Shown one piece after another: positions 16,523 through 26,643 of a stretch of DNA of 64,000 bases. The notes beneath the pieces are model-generated. The model did not search any database and was not told where the DNA came from. It saw nothing but the letters and a program-made list of their open reading frames with translations. Positions within the stretch are counted from its first letter, which is position 1, and each line of letters starts with the position of its first letter. The stretch comes from Psychromonas sp. Urea-02u-13 (GTDB lineage Bacteria; Pseudomonadota; Gammaproteobacteria; Enterobacterales; Psychromonadaceae): contig NZ_PJBZ01000052.1 in assembly GCF_002835995.1 (NCBI RefSeq), forward strand, positions 22,180-86,179. Direction: 5' to 3'. The position numbers and the translations under genes are program-made.

Positions 16523-18079
16523 TTAAGCTTGTTGTTTTTTGGAAACACGTAGGTTTAATAACGCTAACGCACCCACGACGATAAAGATTAATGTTGCAAT
16601 TGCACTCGCTAAACCAAAGTCTTGACCACCGCCACCTTCAAAGGCGATACGGTAGGTATAACTCACTAACAAGTCGGTATGCCCTGCCGGTGTTGATGAA
16701 CCGATAATATCGGGCGCACCGTTGGTTAATAATTGAATCAAAACAAAGTTATTAAAGTTAAAGGCAAAACTGGCAATCAATAGTGGTGTTAAAGGTTTAA
16801 TCATTAACGGTAAAGTGATCTTGAAAAAGTTATCAATTGGCCCTGCTCCATCAATCGCAGATGCTTCATAAAGGTCGCTTGGAATCGATTTTAATAAACC
16901 CATGCATAAAATCATGATGTACGGATAACCTAACCAAGTATTGACGATTAAGATCATGGTTTTAGCCATGTAAGGGTCGGTAAACCAATTGATTTTAAGG
17001 TTAAACATACCTTCGAGTAGTTGATTTATTTCACCAAAACTTTGGTTAAACAAACCTTTAAATATCAAGATAGAGATAAACGCAGGCACTGCATAAGGCA
17101 AGATAAGTAACATGCGATAAACCGCCTTACCCTTTAATTCATCCCACTGCACGATAGAAGCAAGCACTAACCCGACGGCAAGTGTAAAGAGAACCGTTAA
17201 GCCGGCAAAGATAAGCGTCCAGATAAAAATCTGTATAAACGGCCCTTGAATGCCTTTATCTAAAAAGATGCGTGTAAAGTTATTCCAACCATTGCTCACC
17301 ACAAAACCAGGCGAGAGTTCACGGCCTATAAACGCGCCATTTTCATCTACGGGTTGGTAATAACCAATGTCCATATTAGGTTTTAAGATTTCACCATCTA
17401 ATAAGCTAACTAGGGTCACTTGGTCATCTTGTAATTCATAAAGCGCCGTACTTGCGGAGAACTCACGTAATCCACTCATCGATAACGGATGCCCTTCAGA
17501 AGAGATGATGTTTAGTTCTCCTAAGGCATTACGGTTTTTAATCACAAAACGTAATGATGCTTTCTCACCCTGCTTTTGCACATTTTTATTGGCTAGCGTA
17601 ATTGTCTCATGAGTCGCTAAATCAATAACAGGTGTTGAATACTGTTCACCTTGTTTCTCAAAGTGAAGTTGAATTTTTTCGTTATCAAGTTGATATAATT
17701 CAAATTGGTAAGCGGAGTTAGGTTGCTCGTAGGTTTTAGCAAGAAACTGTGTTTGTACACGATCAAAAGTCAGCTGATTCGTGCCACTGTAATTAGTAAA
17801 CGCGATACCAATGGTGTACATCAGCGGGAAAATAATAAACACCACCATAGCGGCGATGCCTGGATAAACATAACGATGAGAATAGGTATCTTCTCGTGCA
17901 AAAATAACCACACCCGATGCAACAACAACTAATGTTAACAGCGCAAAAATAGTCTCATTTTGAGCGTACATTAATACAACGGCATAACCTGCTAATAAAG
18001 AAACCAGCGCTAATACTGACCATTTAATCCAATTGGCGCGTGCACTTAATGATTGTCCAGATTCAATTGCTAGATCCAT
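16523..18079 (-). CDS. malF: Maltose/maltodextrin ABC transporter permease MalF
   Basis: A 518-residue inner-membrane permease (E. coli 514). Three N-terminal helices precede the large periplasmic P2 domain (~100-275) that contacts MalE. The transport core follows, with the EAA loop YEASAIDGAGPIDNF. It lines the maltodextrin path with MalG. It starts 142 bp after malE; that gap is filled by a repeated stem-loop element, which probably separates high malE expression from lower malF/malG expression. Confidence 0.96.
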   Translation of the reverse strand: MDLAIESGQSLSARANWIKWSVLALVSLLAGYAVVLMYAQNETIFALLTLVVVASGVVIFAREDTYSHRYVYPGIAAMVVFIIFPLMYTIGIAFTNYSGTNQLTFDRVQTQFLAKTYEQPNSAYQFELYQLDNEKIQLHFEKQGEQYSTPVIDLATHETITLANKNVQKQGEKASLRFVIKNRNALGELNIISSEGHPLSMSGLREFSASTALYELQDDQVTLVSLLDGEILKPNMDIGYYQPVDENGAFIGRELSPGFVVSNGWNNFTRIFLDKGIQGPFIQIFIWTLIFAGLTVLFTLAVGLVLASIVQWDELKGKAVYRMLLILPYAVPAFISILIFKGLFNQSFGEINQLLEGMFNLKINWFTDPYMAKTMILIVNTWLGYPYIMILCMGLLKSIPSDLYEASAIDGAGPIDNFFKITLPLMIKPLTPLLIASFAFNFNNFVLIQLLTNGAPDIIGSSTPAGHTDLLVSYTYRIAFEGGGGQDFGLASAIATLIFIVVGALALLNLRVSKKQQA

Positions 18080-18101
18080 AAATACCTCTTTAAAACTTAT
18101 T

Positions 18102-18226
18102 ACTGTAAATGCTTAGGGCTAAGCCATTTAAGTTTAGATCGAGGCGAAAAAGCGCAGTTTAATGGTTTAAATTAGCATTTTTCAACGAAGAGATAAGCTT
18201 AAATGGCGACGACCTAAGTAGTTACT
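18102..18226 (+). repeat. Dispersed inverted-repeat element, copy 1, in the malE-malF gap
   Basis: About 125 bp with ends that are imperfect inverted repeats (TGTAAATGCTTAGG against AGTAACTACTTAGG). The core GCGAAAAAGCGCAGTTTA and the following TTAAATTAGCATTTTT are shared with 22555-22707 in the same orientation. Its right end includes the malE stop codon. By analogy with the REP sequences in the E. coli malE-malF gap, the fold could stabilise malE mRNA; this is inference. Confidence 0.7.
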
Positions 18227-19406
18227 TCACGATACGTTCAGCAGCACCATCTAATGCATCTGAAACACTTTGACGCCCTTGCACTGCATTATTAATCGCG
18301 GTGCGCTCTGCATACCAGAACTTAGACATTTCAGCGATATTAGGCATCACTTCACCTGTTTCAGCGTTTTTCATAGTGGCTGTAATACGAGGATCTTTTT
18401 CAAGTTCTGTTTGGTAAGATTTTAATGCCACAGCACCCAGAGGTTTGTCGTTATTAACCAATGCTAAACCCTCATTCGTTAACAAGTAGTTTTCAATAAA
18501 CTCTTTTGCTAACTCTTTATTAGGGCTTGCGCTGTTAATACCCGCGGTTAATACCCCAACAAAAGGTTTCGCTGATTTGCCTTTATAAGTCGGTAAAATG
18601 GCAACACCGTAGTTGATACCGCTCTTATCAATGTTTCCCCAAGACCAAGGTCCGTTGATAGTCATTGCTGTTTGACCGGTATTAAAGGCAGACTCTGCAA
18701 TTGAGTAATCAACATCTGGGCTTATCTCTTTACGCTCAATCATATCCACGATAAATTGTAATGCGCCTTTTGAACCGGCATTGTTTACGCCTGTATTTTT
18801 AGGATCATAAACACCGTCTTTAAATGCAAACGCATAACCGCCATCAGCAGCAATTAATGGCCATGTGAAGAAAGGTTCTTTTAAGTTCCACATGATCGCT
18901 GATTTGTTTTCTTTTTTAAGGCGCTTATCAATCGCGCTTACTTCTTCCCACGTTGTTGGTGGTGTTGCAACAAGGTCTTTATTGTAAATAAGCGAAAGCG
19001 CTTCAACAGCAACAGGGTAACCCACAAACTTATTGTTATACGTTACTGCATCCCATGTGAAATCAACCATTTTGCCTTTTAGCGCTGCACTTGGTTTTAC
19101 TTCTGCGAGTAAACCCGCTTGTGCCCATTGACCAAAACGGTCATGTGCCCAAAATACGATATCAGGACCATCACCCGTTGATGCAACTTGCTGGAATTTT
19201 TCTTCTAATTTATCAGGGTGTGCCACAATCACTTTTACACCGGTATCTGCTTCAAATTGTTTGCCCACCAGCGCTAAACCGTCATAACCTTTATCGCCGT
19301 TTATCCAAATGGTAATTTGACCTTCATCCATCTTTGCGTGAGCAACATTTGCACTGCCAAGTGCAATAAGAACTGAAACTGCAAGTGTACTGAGTGTTTT
19401 TTTCAT
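18222..19406 (-). CDS. malE: Periplasmic maltose/maltodextrin-binding protein MalE
   Basis: A 394-residue precursor with a 24-residue signal peptide ending AHA/KM. The mature protein has the MalE landmarks: [18 protein letters not shown] at the N-terminus, then [26 protein letters not shown] sequence and [13 protein letters not shown]. It captures maltose and maltodextrins and delivers them to MalFGK2. AAGG lies about 9 bases upstream of the ATG. First gene of malE-malF-malG, with a C-rich MalT-type site in its promoter region. Confidence 0.97.
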   Translation of the reverse strand: MKKTLSTLAVSVLIALGSANVAHAKMDEGQITIWINGDKGYDGLALVGKQFEADTGVKVIVAHPDKLEEKFQQVASTGDGPDIVFWAHDRFGQWAQAGLLAEVKPSAALKGKMVDFTWDAVTYNNKFVGYPVAVEALSLIYNKDLVATPPTTWEEVSAIDKRLKKENKSAIMWNLKEPFFTWPLIAADGGYAFAFKDGVYDPKNTGVNNAGSKGALQFIVDMIERKEISPDVDYSIAESAFNTGQTAMTINGPWSWGNIDKSGINYGVAILPTYKGKSAKPFVGVLTAGINSASPNKELAKEFIENYLLTNEGLALVNNDKPLGAVALKSYQTELEKDPRITATMKNAETGEVMPNIAEMSKFWYAERTAINNAVQGRQSVSDALDGAAERIVK

Positions 19407-19810
19407 AGTGATGACCTTAGTATTTATGATGATGACATTTAAGTTATGACATTTTATTTTGTGCCTTTAATTTACGAGACAAACAATAATTCTGAACACT
19501 ATCTTGGTCATCCCCCTTGCTACTACGCCCCCCCTTCAAAACAGCCCTAAGCAACTGTAAAGAAACAAAGTAACATCAAAAACAGAGTCTCGCTGTTGCA
19601 CTTTGTTACAAAATGTAAGGAGTCTATGGAGGTGATAAAGCGTACTGTGAGTAATAAAGTGAAGTAGCAGGCAAAATGGAACATGTTCACTATCAAAACA
19701 TAAATAAAACATATAGATTTAATCAGGACAGGATGCCCCGATTAACTCGGCAATAACACGGATACGTTGTGAACAATATTAAATAATGCCGTTTTATTTG
19801 AGGGTTACAG
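19407..19810. other. malE-malT intergenic control region
   Basis: A 404-bp divergent region. It contains a cluster of MalT-like boxes near 19507-19536. Further right are sequences such as TGTGAGTAATAAAGTGA and GTTGTGAACAATATT that could be weak CRP sites; they are too degenerate to call. No ORF or RNA gene is seen. Confidence 0.4.
19507..19536 (-). promoter_or_regulatory. Candidate MalT-binding boxes upstream of malE
   Basis: On the malE strand, GGGGGATGACC is close to the E. coli MalT box GGGGA(T/G)GAGG, and next to it lies GGGGGGGCGTAGTA. The second motif recurs upstream of malK and malM. Binding is inferred. Confidence 0.6.
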
Positions 19811-22501
19811 ATGCTAATAAAGTCAAAACTAAATTCGCCACGACTACTTAATAATGCCATCACACGCTTGCACCTACTGCAGGATTTTGAGGGCATCAAA
19901 CTTGCCTTAATTAATGCCCCTGCTGGTTATGGAAAAACGAGCCTGATGTGCGAATGGGCAAAACAGCAAGAGCAAGAGCAAACAGCGTGGTTTAGCATTG
20001 ATAAATTCGATAATGAGGCACAGCAATTTGCCAACTATTTTTTATTTAGCCTGGCTAATTTAGAAAGCGTTAACTGCCCTGCTAGCCTTGAAATGGTGAA
20101 GCAAAATAATGAATTAGATTTAATAACATTATTTTCTCTGTTCTTTAATGAAAGCGCAGAGTCACAAACCCCCATTAGCATTGTCCTTGATGACTTCCAC
20201 CACATTACCGATAACAGTATTTTACAAGCGCTGAGCTTTTTTATTAAACATATGCCTAATAACTGGCAGATACTGATCGCAACACGTTATCCCACTCAAC
20301 TGCCCGTTTCTAACTTACGTATCAAGCAACAATTGTTTGAATTAACCCTGCAAGATCTTGCCTTTAATGATCAAGAAAGCCTGCTGTTTTTTGAAAATAG
20401 CCTATCTTTTGCGTTGCCCTCAAGCGTCATTTTAGACCTCAATAAACACGTAATGGGCTGGCCAACCGCACTGCAACTCACAGCGATATTAAGTAAAAAT
20501 AAAGAAAGCTTCACAGACTATGCATTACAAATCTCTAAAAATGAGCATATTTATTTATGGGATTACTTTGATGAAGAAGTCTTTGTGCATCTACCACAGG
20601 TATTACAAACGCTATTATTACGCATTGCCCCACTCAGTAAAATAAACGCACAAATGATTAATCAGCTTTGTGAAACCGATCAAGGTGATGTTTTATTAAC
20701 GCAACTTCACAAACAAAGTAACCTGCTTATTAAATTACCTAAGCAAGCTAATTGGTATACCTGTAATAGCTTCTTTAAAAATTTCTTATTACACAAAAGC
20801 AAACAACAGAACATTCAACCGCTGACAGATAAAGACATCGCGGCACTGTGGCTTAAGCAGCAACAAGTCGCAGAAGCATTACCTTATGTGATTCGTAGTG
20901 CGGACCAAGATTTAATTATTTCATTGTTACAACAAGCCGGTTGGGCTTTATTTCACGATGGTCAATTTAATCATCTGCAAGGTTGTTTCAATTTAATTAA
21001 ACAGGTTATTTGGTTACACCCTGAACTGGTTATTTTAAAAGCGTGGATGTTACAAAGTCACCACCAGCATTACAAAGTTGCTCCGTTAATTAGTCAGGCT
21101 GAAAAGATGTTTGCTAAGCATAAACTGGTTTTATCACAGGAGATGTTAAGTGAATTTATGGTCATTAAAGCGCAAATATCCATTAACCAAGGGCGTATCA
21201 ATGACGCCTTAGCGCAAGCGAAAGAGACATTATTAAGTCTGCCAAACCCAAGTGCTCGCACCAATATTGTGGCTCAAACGATCATTGGGGAAGCCTATCA
21301 CTGCTTAGGTGAACTCGACCTTGCGTACCAATATTTCCAAGAAGTCTCGTTGCTTGCTAATGAACAAGATATGTTTCAAAGTATTATTTGGTCTTTGTAT
21401 CAACAGGCTGAAATATTACAAGCGCAGAGTCGCCATCAAAAAGCAGAAGATCACTTACAAAAAGCGATTGGTTTAATCAAAAAACATCATTTAGAGTCGC
21501 TGCCTTTATACGCTTTCCCATTGCACTTTAAAGTACAGCGCGCGTATCAGGCCGGTCAATTTGAACTGGCAGAGCAGCTCTGTGAACAAGCACTTGAAGT
21601 GCTCAAACCACAAGACGAGCAGTGGCTTTTATATACCTATACGTTACAAACTAAAGTCGCCCTTGAACAGGGTAAAAAAGATCAAGCTACAAAATTAATT
21701 GAAGAAATTGAACGCCTGTTACGTAACCAAAATTATCATACAGATTGGATTGCATCGGCAAATTATGCACGCCTTAAATATTGGCGAATTAATAACGATA
21801 TGGCGGCCATTGAAAAATGGTTACAGCAAGCGCCACGGCCAGCAACTGCGCTCAATCATTTTGATCAATGCCATAATCGCAACCTGATTCGCGCGTATAT
21901 TAAGCTAGGGAAATTCGATGAAGCGTTGCATATAGCGCAGGCTAATATGTCCGATGCGAAGCAATGTAGTTTACAAATGGAAACCAACCGTAATCTTATT
22001 TTATTAACCAGTATCGAAACAAAATTACAAAAATTTTCTAATGCAAAACTACATTTACACCAAGCGGTGGAATCCTCTCTTTATACAGGCTTAGATACCT
22101 GTTTTGTACGTGAATCAGAAAATCTAAAACCTATTTATCAAGAGTTGGCGAATGACCCTTCAATGATTGATTCCGTAAAAACAAAACTGATGAAATTACT
22201 TACTTTATCTGGCATCAACCTAAACGAAGGGCCTAACAATCCTTTTGATAGTAGCGCGGTATTAAAAATAATTAATCATACGCGCACACCTCGCTTGGTT
22301 AAAAACATCCCACTAACACCACGTGAATGGCAGGTATTAGGTTTAATTCATTCAGGTTGCCGTAATCATGAAATAGCACAAACAATGGGTGTTGCGCCAA
22401 CCACTATTAAGTCGCATATCCGTAATGTTTATCAAAAATTGGGTCTTGAAGATCGTAAAGAAGCATTGCAACTTAGTGAGCAGTTAATTGCATTAATTTA
22501 A
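19811..22501 (+). CDS. malT: MalT, ATP- and maltotriose-dependent activator of the maltose regulon
   Basis: An 896-residue STAND-family activator (E. coli 901). The NTPase domain has the Walker A INAPAGYGKTSL near residue 37 and a Walker B-like ISIVLDDFHHI. A long helical superhelix (about 430-800) is the maltotriose sensor. The C-terminal LuxR-type domain has PLTPREWQVLGLIHSG and the helix-turn-helix NHEIAQTMGVAPTTIKSHI. GAGGG precedes the ATG. Unlike E. coli, malT lies inside the regulon, between malE and malK, so it is likely co-inherited with its targets. Confidence 0.96.
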   Translation: MLIKSKLNSPRLLNNAITRLHLLQDFEGIKLALINAPAGYGKTSLMCEWAKQQEQEQTAWFSIDKFDNEAQQFANYFLFSLANLESVNCPASLEMVKQNNELDLITLFSLFFNESAESQTPISIVLDDFHHITDNSILQALSFFIKHMPNNWQILIATRYPTQLPVSNLRIKQQLFELTLQDLAFNDQESLLFFENSLSFALPSSVILDLNKHVMGWPTALQLTAILSKNKESFTDYALQISKNEHIYLWDYFDEEVFVHLPQVLQTLLLRIAPLSKINAQMINQLCETDQGDVLLTQLHKQSNLLIKLPKQANWYTCNSFFKNFLLHKSKQQNIQPLTDKDIAALWLKQQQVAEALPYVIRSADQDLIISLLQQAGWALFHDGQFNHLQGCFNLIKQVIWLHPELVILKAWMLQSHHQHYKVAPLISQAEKMFAKHKLVLSQEMLSEFMVIKAQISINQGRINDALAQAKETLLSLPNPSARTNIVAQTIIGEAYHCLGELDLAYQYFQEVSLLANEQDMFQSIIWSLYQQAEILQAQSRHQKAEDHLQKAIGLIKKHHLESLPLYAFPLHFKVQRAYQAGQFELAEQLCEQALEVLKPQDEQWLLYTYTLQTKVALEQGKKDQATKLIEEIERLLRNQNYHTDWIASANYARLKYWRINNDMAAIEKWLQQAPRPATALNHFDQCHNRNLIRAYIKLGKFDEALHIAQANMSDAKQCSLQMETNRNLILLTSIETKLQKFSNAKLHLHQAVESSLYTGLDTCFVRESENLKPIYQELANDPSMIDSVKTKLMKLLTLSGINLNEGPNNPFDSSAVLKIINHTRTPRLVKNIPLTPREWQVLGLIHSGCRNHEIAQTMGVAPTTIKSHIRNVYQKLGLEDRKEALQLSEQLIALI

Positions 22502-22554
22502 TTCCTAACTACTCAGCCCCAACTAAAACGTGTTCTTTTTATACTAAAAAAGAC

Positions 22555-22707
22555 AGTAACGGCTCAGGACTAAGCTAGTTATGCTTAGTTCAAGGCGAAA
22601 AAGTGCAGTTTAGTCGTTTAAATGAGCATTTTTTAACACGGTTATCGACAGATAACTGAAGCTTTATCTTGAACATACCTTAAATAGCGACGCCCTGAGT
22701 AGTTACT
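22555..22707 (+). repeat. Dispersed inverted-repeat element, copy 2, between malT and malK
   Basis: About 153 bp with terminal inverted repeats (AGTAACGGCTCAGGACTAAG against AGTAACTACTCAGGGCGTCG). It shares GGCGAAAAAGTGCAGTTTAG and GTTTAAATGAGCATTTTT with copy 1 at 18102-18226 in the same orientation. No coding capacity. Mobile or REP-like origin is inferred. Confidence 0.7.
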
Positions 22708-22731
22708 TTAATAATTCACTTTAAAAACAAC

Positions 22732-22773
22732 AAAATGGCCTTTGTTACACTCTGTAACAAAGGCCATTTTACT
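22732..22773 (+). terminator. Terminator hairpin downstream of malT
   Basis: The 17-base arms AAAATGGCCTTTGTTAC and GTAACAAAGGCCATTTT are perfect complements around a 5-base loop, with T-rich sequence after them. Confidence 0.75.
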
Positions 22774-22843
22774 TTTAAAACTGACAAAGCTAGGCTTTAT
22801 GGGCAAGCCAAAGCTTTTCAGCGATTCCCCTCCGGTAAAACTA

Positions 22844-22876
22844 TCTCTCTACTCCCCCCCTTTTAGGAGGATGATG
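22844..22876 (+). promoter_or_regulatory. Candidate MalT-binding boxes upstream of malK
   Basis: CTCTCTACTCCCCCCCTT is almost identical to the sequence before malM (CTCTCTACGCCCCCCCTT). It is followed by GGAGGATGATGA, which contains the GGA(G/T)GA core of MalT boxes. It lies about 70-95 bp upstream of the malK start. Confidence 0.6.
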
Positions 22877-22941
22877 ACTTTTCTTTCTTAAGCCAAGATA
22901 ACCCTCATTGAAATCTAGTTTACAGATGAGAGGCGAAACAG

Positions 22942-24087
22942 ATGGCGAGTGTCGTATTAAAGAAAGTAACTAAAGCATTTGGTAATGTGGTGATACAAAA
23001 AGATATCGATTTAGAGATCATTGATGGTGAGTTTATCGCTTTTGTTGGTCCTTCTGGCTGTGGTAAAACGACTCTTTTACGCATGATAGCCGGGCTTGAA
23101 GATGTCACTTCGGGTGACCTTTATATTGATAATAAACGTGTCAACGATGTACCGCCTTCTGAACGCTCAATTAGTATGGTATTCCAATCATACGCGCTGT
23201 ATCCGCACCTTAATTTAAAAGACAACATGACTTTTGGATTACGTCTGAAAAAGACAGACCCAAAAGAGATTCAAGAGCGCTTAGATTACGCCTCGTCTAT
23301 TTTACAATTAGGTAGCCAATTAGAGAAAAAACCTAAAGAGCTTTCTGGCGGACAACAACAACGTGTGGCTATCGGACGCACCTTAGTTAATCGCCCTAAA
23401 GTATTACTCTTTGATGAACCCCTTTCAAACCTCGATGCGTCATTACGTGTACAGATGCGTATAGAAATAACAAAACTGCACAAACGCCTTAACTCCACCA
23501 TGGTTTATGTCACACATGATCAAGTTGAAGCGATGACAATGGCAGATCGTATCGTGGTATTAGAAGGTGGACGCATCGCACAAGTAGGTACGCCACTCGA
23601 GCTGTATCACTACCCTATCAATCGTTTTGTAGCTGGTTTCATTGGCTCTCCTAAAATGAACTTTATTAATGCCAAGGTCGTAGAACTTACCACTCACGGC
23701 GTTAAAGTTTTGCTACCTAACGATTCCCCTTTAACACTGCAAGTTGAGCAAGATGGTTTAAGCGTCGGTGATGCTGTTTCTGTGGGTATTCGCCCCGAGC
23801 ACATTGATACCTCTGTTTCTCAACAATGTAATAACGGCGAGCCAGAACAAGGTGGCCTTATTTTAAGCAGTGAAATTCAAGTGCTTGAGCAACTTGGTCA
23901 TGAAACACAAATTTATGTAGAAGCGACCTGTATCGAAAGTGATTTAATCATTCGTTATTTTGATGTGGCTGATGTCGCGCTAGGTCAACAATTCAAATTC
24001 CGATTACCAGAATATCGTTGCCATCTATTCAAAAAAGATGGCTCTGCTTGTCAACGTACTTATCAAGAAATTGGCGTGAAAAAATAA
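22942..24087 (+). CDS. malK: Maltose/maltodextrin ABC transporter ATPase MalK
   Basis: A 381-residue ATPase that dimerises under MalFG at the inner membrane. Walker [12 protein letters not shown] (~36-46), Q-loop, signature [13 protein letters not shown], Walker [13 protein letters not shown] and switch [10 protein letters not shown] are all intact. The C-terminal ~140 residues form the regulatory OB-fold that in enteric bacteria sequesters MalT and receives EIIAGlc inhibition. GAGAGG precedes the ATG. It is followed by lamB with a 130-bp gap containing a hairpin. Confidence 0.97.
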   Translation: MASVVLKKVTKAFGNVVIQKDIDLEIIDGEFIAFVGPSGCGKTTLLRMIAGLEDVTSGDLYIDNKRVNDVPPSERSISMVFQSYALYPHLNLKDNMTFGLRLKKTDPKEIQERLDYASSILQLGSQLEKKPKELSGGQQQRVAIGRTLVNRPKVLLFDEPLSNLDASLRVQMRIEITKLHKRLNSTMVYVTHDQVEAMTMADRIVVLEGGRIAQVGTPLELYHYPINRFVAGFIGSPKMNFINAKVVELTTHGVKVLLPNDSPLTLQVEQDGLSVGDAVSVGIRPEHIDTSVSQQCNNGEPEQGGLILSSEIQVLEQLGHETQIYVEATCIESDLIIRYFDVADVALGQQFKFRLPEYRCHLFKKDGSACQRTYQEIGVKK

Positions 24088-24103
24088 CGCTAATAAAAAA
24101 TTC

Positions 24104-24138
24104 ATTGCTCATACCATGTCAAACATGACATGAGCAAT
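24104..24138 (+). other. Stem-loop in the malK-lamB gap
   Basis: ATTGCTCAT pairs with ATGAGCAAT, and the inner arms CATGTC and GACATG extend the structure. It has no T-run, so it is more likely an mRNA processing or stability element than a terminator. Confidence 0.55.
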
Positions 24139-24217
24139 AGATAAAACAGCCTTCAAAGAAAGGCGAAGTAAAACTTAAAACTAAAACTATAACCAAACAA
24201 CTTACTAGGAAGAAACT

Positions 24218-25483
24218 ATGAAGAAATTACCACTCGCAATTGCAATTTCTGCAGCGATTTTATCATCAAATGTAATGGCTGAATTAGCGCCTGTTGAATT
24301 TCACGGTTACTTCCGTGGAGGTGTAGGTATGTCTGCCGATAGTGGCCAACAAGTTTCTTACCAAAAACATGATCTAGGTCGTTTAGGTAATGAAGATGAT
24401 GCATACGGTGAAATTCAATTAAGTAAAGAAATCGCTGAAAGCAACGGTATTACGTTTAAAGTAAACACTATGTTAGCAATGGCATCTAACGGTTCTAATG
24501 ACTGGGAAGGCACTGGAACATCTTGTGAGTTTACGCCTGCAGAGGGCACTAATCCTGATGCTGTTAGCTGTGAAGATGATGCACAATTTGCACTCAGACA
24601 GTACAATGTTGAAGCGAAAGGTGTATTTGGTGGTGATGAAGTTATCTTTGCTGGTAAGCGTTACAACCAACGCCATGACGTTCATATTACCGATTTCTAC
24701 TACTGGGATATTTCTGGCTCTGGTGCAGGTATTGAAAACTTAGCAGCAGGCCCAGGTAAAGTGACGGCTATGTGGGTACGTGCTGATAGTTCTGATAGTT
24801 CTGGTATTGTAGATACTGGTAACAACGGTGGCAAACTAAATGTAAACGTTTTTGACCTTCGTTATAGCGGTGTGGACCTTTGGGATGGCGCGTCATTAGA
24901 AGTGGGTGTTGATTACGCAATGTCTAATGAAACAAATGCACATACTGGCGCATTAGAAGAAGGTCTCATGGTAACTGCAGAGCTAACACAAAGCTTATTA
25001 GGTGGCTTCAATAAAACAGCACTTCAATACGGTACTGATGCATGGGGTGCTGGCAAAGTTTCCGGTGCAGGTATTGATGGTTCATCTGCATTCCGTATTA
25101 TTAACCACGGTGTAGTGGGTTTTGGTGATAAAGTCGACTTTTCACATATGATTCGTTACTCAGTAGGTAGTGATGTAGCAGCTGGTGCAAGCGATGACCT
25201 AACTAACTTATCGATTGTTATTCGTCCTCAATACAACTGGAACGATAACCATAAAACGATTTTAGAGCTTGGTACTTACAGCGGTACTAAGGCTGACGGT
25301 ACAGATGTTGGTGGTCAAAAATACACAATTGCACAAGCAATTTCAGCAGGTTCAAGTTTCTGGGCGCGTCCTGAAATCCGAGTTTATGCAAGTTACCTAA
25401 CAAACAGCGAAGAGAAAAGCTTTGCTGGTTTAACTTCTGATGATGAAATGAACTTTGGTATTCAAGCTGAAGCTTGGTTCTAA
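24218..25483 (+). CDS. lamB: Maltoporin LamB
   Basis: A 421-residue outer-membrane trimeric porin for maltodextrins. A 21-residue signal peptide ends VMA/EL and the mature chain begins with the LamB motif VEFHGYFRGGVGMS. A disulfide-type loop (SCEF...SCEDDAQF) and DVHITDFYYWDISGSGAGIEN are family landmarks. The last residue is Phe after AEAW, required for beta-barrel assembly. AGGAAG lies six bases before the ATG. It is likely cotranscribed with malK and ends at a strong terminator. Confidence 0.96.
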   Translation: MKKLPLAIAISAAILSSNVMAELAPVEFHGYFRGGVGMSADSGQQVSYQKHDLGRLGNEDDAYGEIQLSKEIAESNGITFKVNTMLAMASNGSNDWEGTGTSCEFTPAEGTNPDAVSCEDDAQFALRQYNVEAKGVFGGDEVIFAGKRYNQRHDVHITDFYYWDISGSGAGIENLAAGPGKVTAMWVRADSSDSSGIVDTGNNGGKLNVNVFDLRYSGVDLWDGASLEVGVDYAMSNETNAHTGALEEGLMVTAELTQSLLGGFNKTALQYGTDAWGAGKVSGAGIDGSSAFRIINHGVVGFGDKVDFSHMIRYSVGSDVAAGASDDLTNLSIVIRPQYNWNDNHKTILELGTYSGTKADGTDVGGQKYTIAQAISAGSSFWARPEIRVYASYLTNSEEKSFAGLTSDDEMNFGIQAEAWF

Positions 25484-25560
25484 ACCAGTTTAACTCAATG
25501 TTAATTAAGATTTAAATCGTGATTAACATGGTTAATCTTAAACATGAAATCTTCATTATA

Positions 25561-25588
25561 AAATAGGCGCTTTAAGCGCCTATTTTTT
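25561..25588 (+). terminator. Rho-independent terminator of malK-lamB
   Basis: AAATAGGCGC and GCGCCTATTT pair around a short loop and are followed by seven T. Confidence 0.9.
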
Positions 25589-25664
25589 TAACCTAAATTT
25601 CAGTTTTAATAATGATAATAAGAAATTTCTTATCTTATCACTAGAACAACTTATCTACTGTCGA

Positions 25665-26495
25665 CTAAATATCACAAAAACTCACCTGCTTAAATCCATA
25701 ATCAGCAAAGCTCTGTTGCAGTGAAGCTAAGTGTTTTTTATCAACGAAGTGTTTTGTATAAAATGCTTGATGTGGTCGCAGAGATAAACATTCATCAGCC
25801 TTGTTATTGCTGTTATGAATGTCATTTTCTAATAGTTGTTTGACTCGTTCAGCAATCGCTTGTCCAGAATCAACAAGACAAATTGGCCGTGTAAAACAAG
25901 CTGCTATTTCGTGTTTAATTAACGGAAAATGCGTGCAACCTAATACAATAGTATCGGGCATATCCGCTTCATTGCTTAACCAAGGTTTGAGTACCGCTTT
26001 AAAATCCGCCGCTAAAACAGCTTTACCAATTAACTTATCTTCCGCTAATTTAACTAACGCTGTTGAGCCAATGCGTAATACCGTTTTGCCATGTGCAAAT
26101 TCATTAATAAGTTGCGTCGTATAAACACGTTGGATAGTAGCGGGTGTTGCTAATAAACCGATGACATTATTCTGGGTATTATTGGTTGCAGGTTTAATCG
26201 CAGGCACAACACCAACAATAGGCACCGAGAAATGTTGGCGCAGATCTTCTAGTGCAATGGTGCTTGCAGAGTTGCATGCGATAACCACTAAATCTGCTGG
26301 GTATTCAGCCATAAAATCAGCCAGTAATTGTGTCAGGCGAGAAACTAATTTTCTTCGAGGCAATTCGCCATAGGGAAAATAAGCATTATCAAACAAATAG
26401 TGACATTTGATGCTTGGATTTAATTTAATTATCTCGTCATAAACAGATAACCCTCCCACGCCAGAATCAAATATAAGTACTCGTTTTGCAGACAT
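25665..26495 (-). CDS. murI: Glutamate racemase
   Basis: A 276-residue cofactor-independent racemase supplying D-glutamate for peptidoglycan. The two catalytic cysteines are in VVIACNSAST and VLGCTHFPLI; the N-terminal FDSGVGGLSVYDEI and DNAYFPYGE are also conserved. AAGGA lies about 11 bases upstream of the ATG. It is oriented against and sits between lamB and malM, which adjoin each other in E. coli, so it looks inserted into the mal cluster. In enterics murI is often near trmA, and here trmA follows malM. Confidence 0.95.
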   Translation of the reverse strand: MSAKRVLIFDSGVGGLSVYDEIIKLNPSIKCHYLFDNAYFPYGELPRRKLVSRLTQLLADFMAEYPADLVVIACNSASTIALEDLRQHFSVPIVGVVPAIKPATNNTQNNVIGLLATPATIQRVYTTQLINEFAHGKTVLRIGSTALVKLAEDKLIGKAVLAADFKAVLKPWLSNEADMPDTIVLGCTHFPLIKHEIAACFTRPICLVDSGQAIAERVKQLLENDIHNSNNKADECLSLRPHQAFYTKHFVDKKHLASLQQSFADYGFKQVSFCDI

Positions 26496-26643
26496 AACGC
26501 TTATTTCCTTAGTAAAAAAAGTATTTTAGCCTGTAATCCAAGAAGATAGAAATAAAATGACAGTTTACTTTTCACTGCTAAATACAGGCCTTTTTTTATT
26601 AAAAATGAGCACAGTAAACAATGCAGAATAAGGTGACATTTTT

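Noticed and set aside
19600..19790. CRP sites between malE and malT (TGTGAGTAATAAAGTGA and GTTGTGAACAATATT).
   Set aside because: Only one half-site fits in each case; too degenerate to list without a matrix score.
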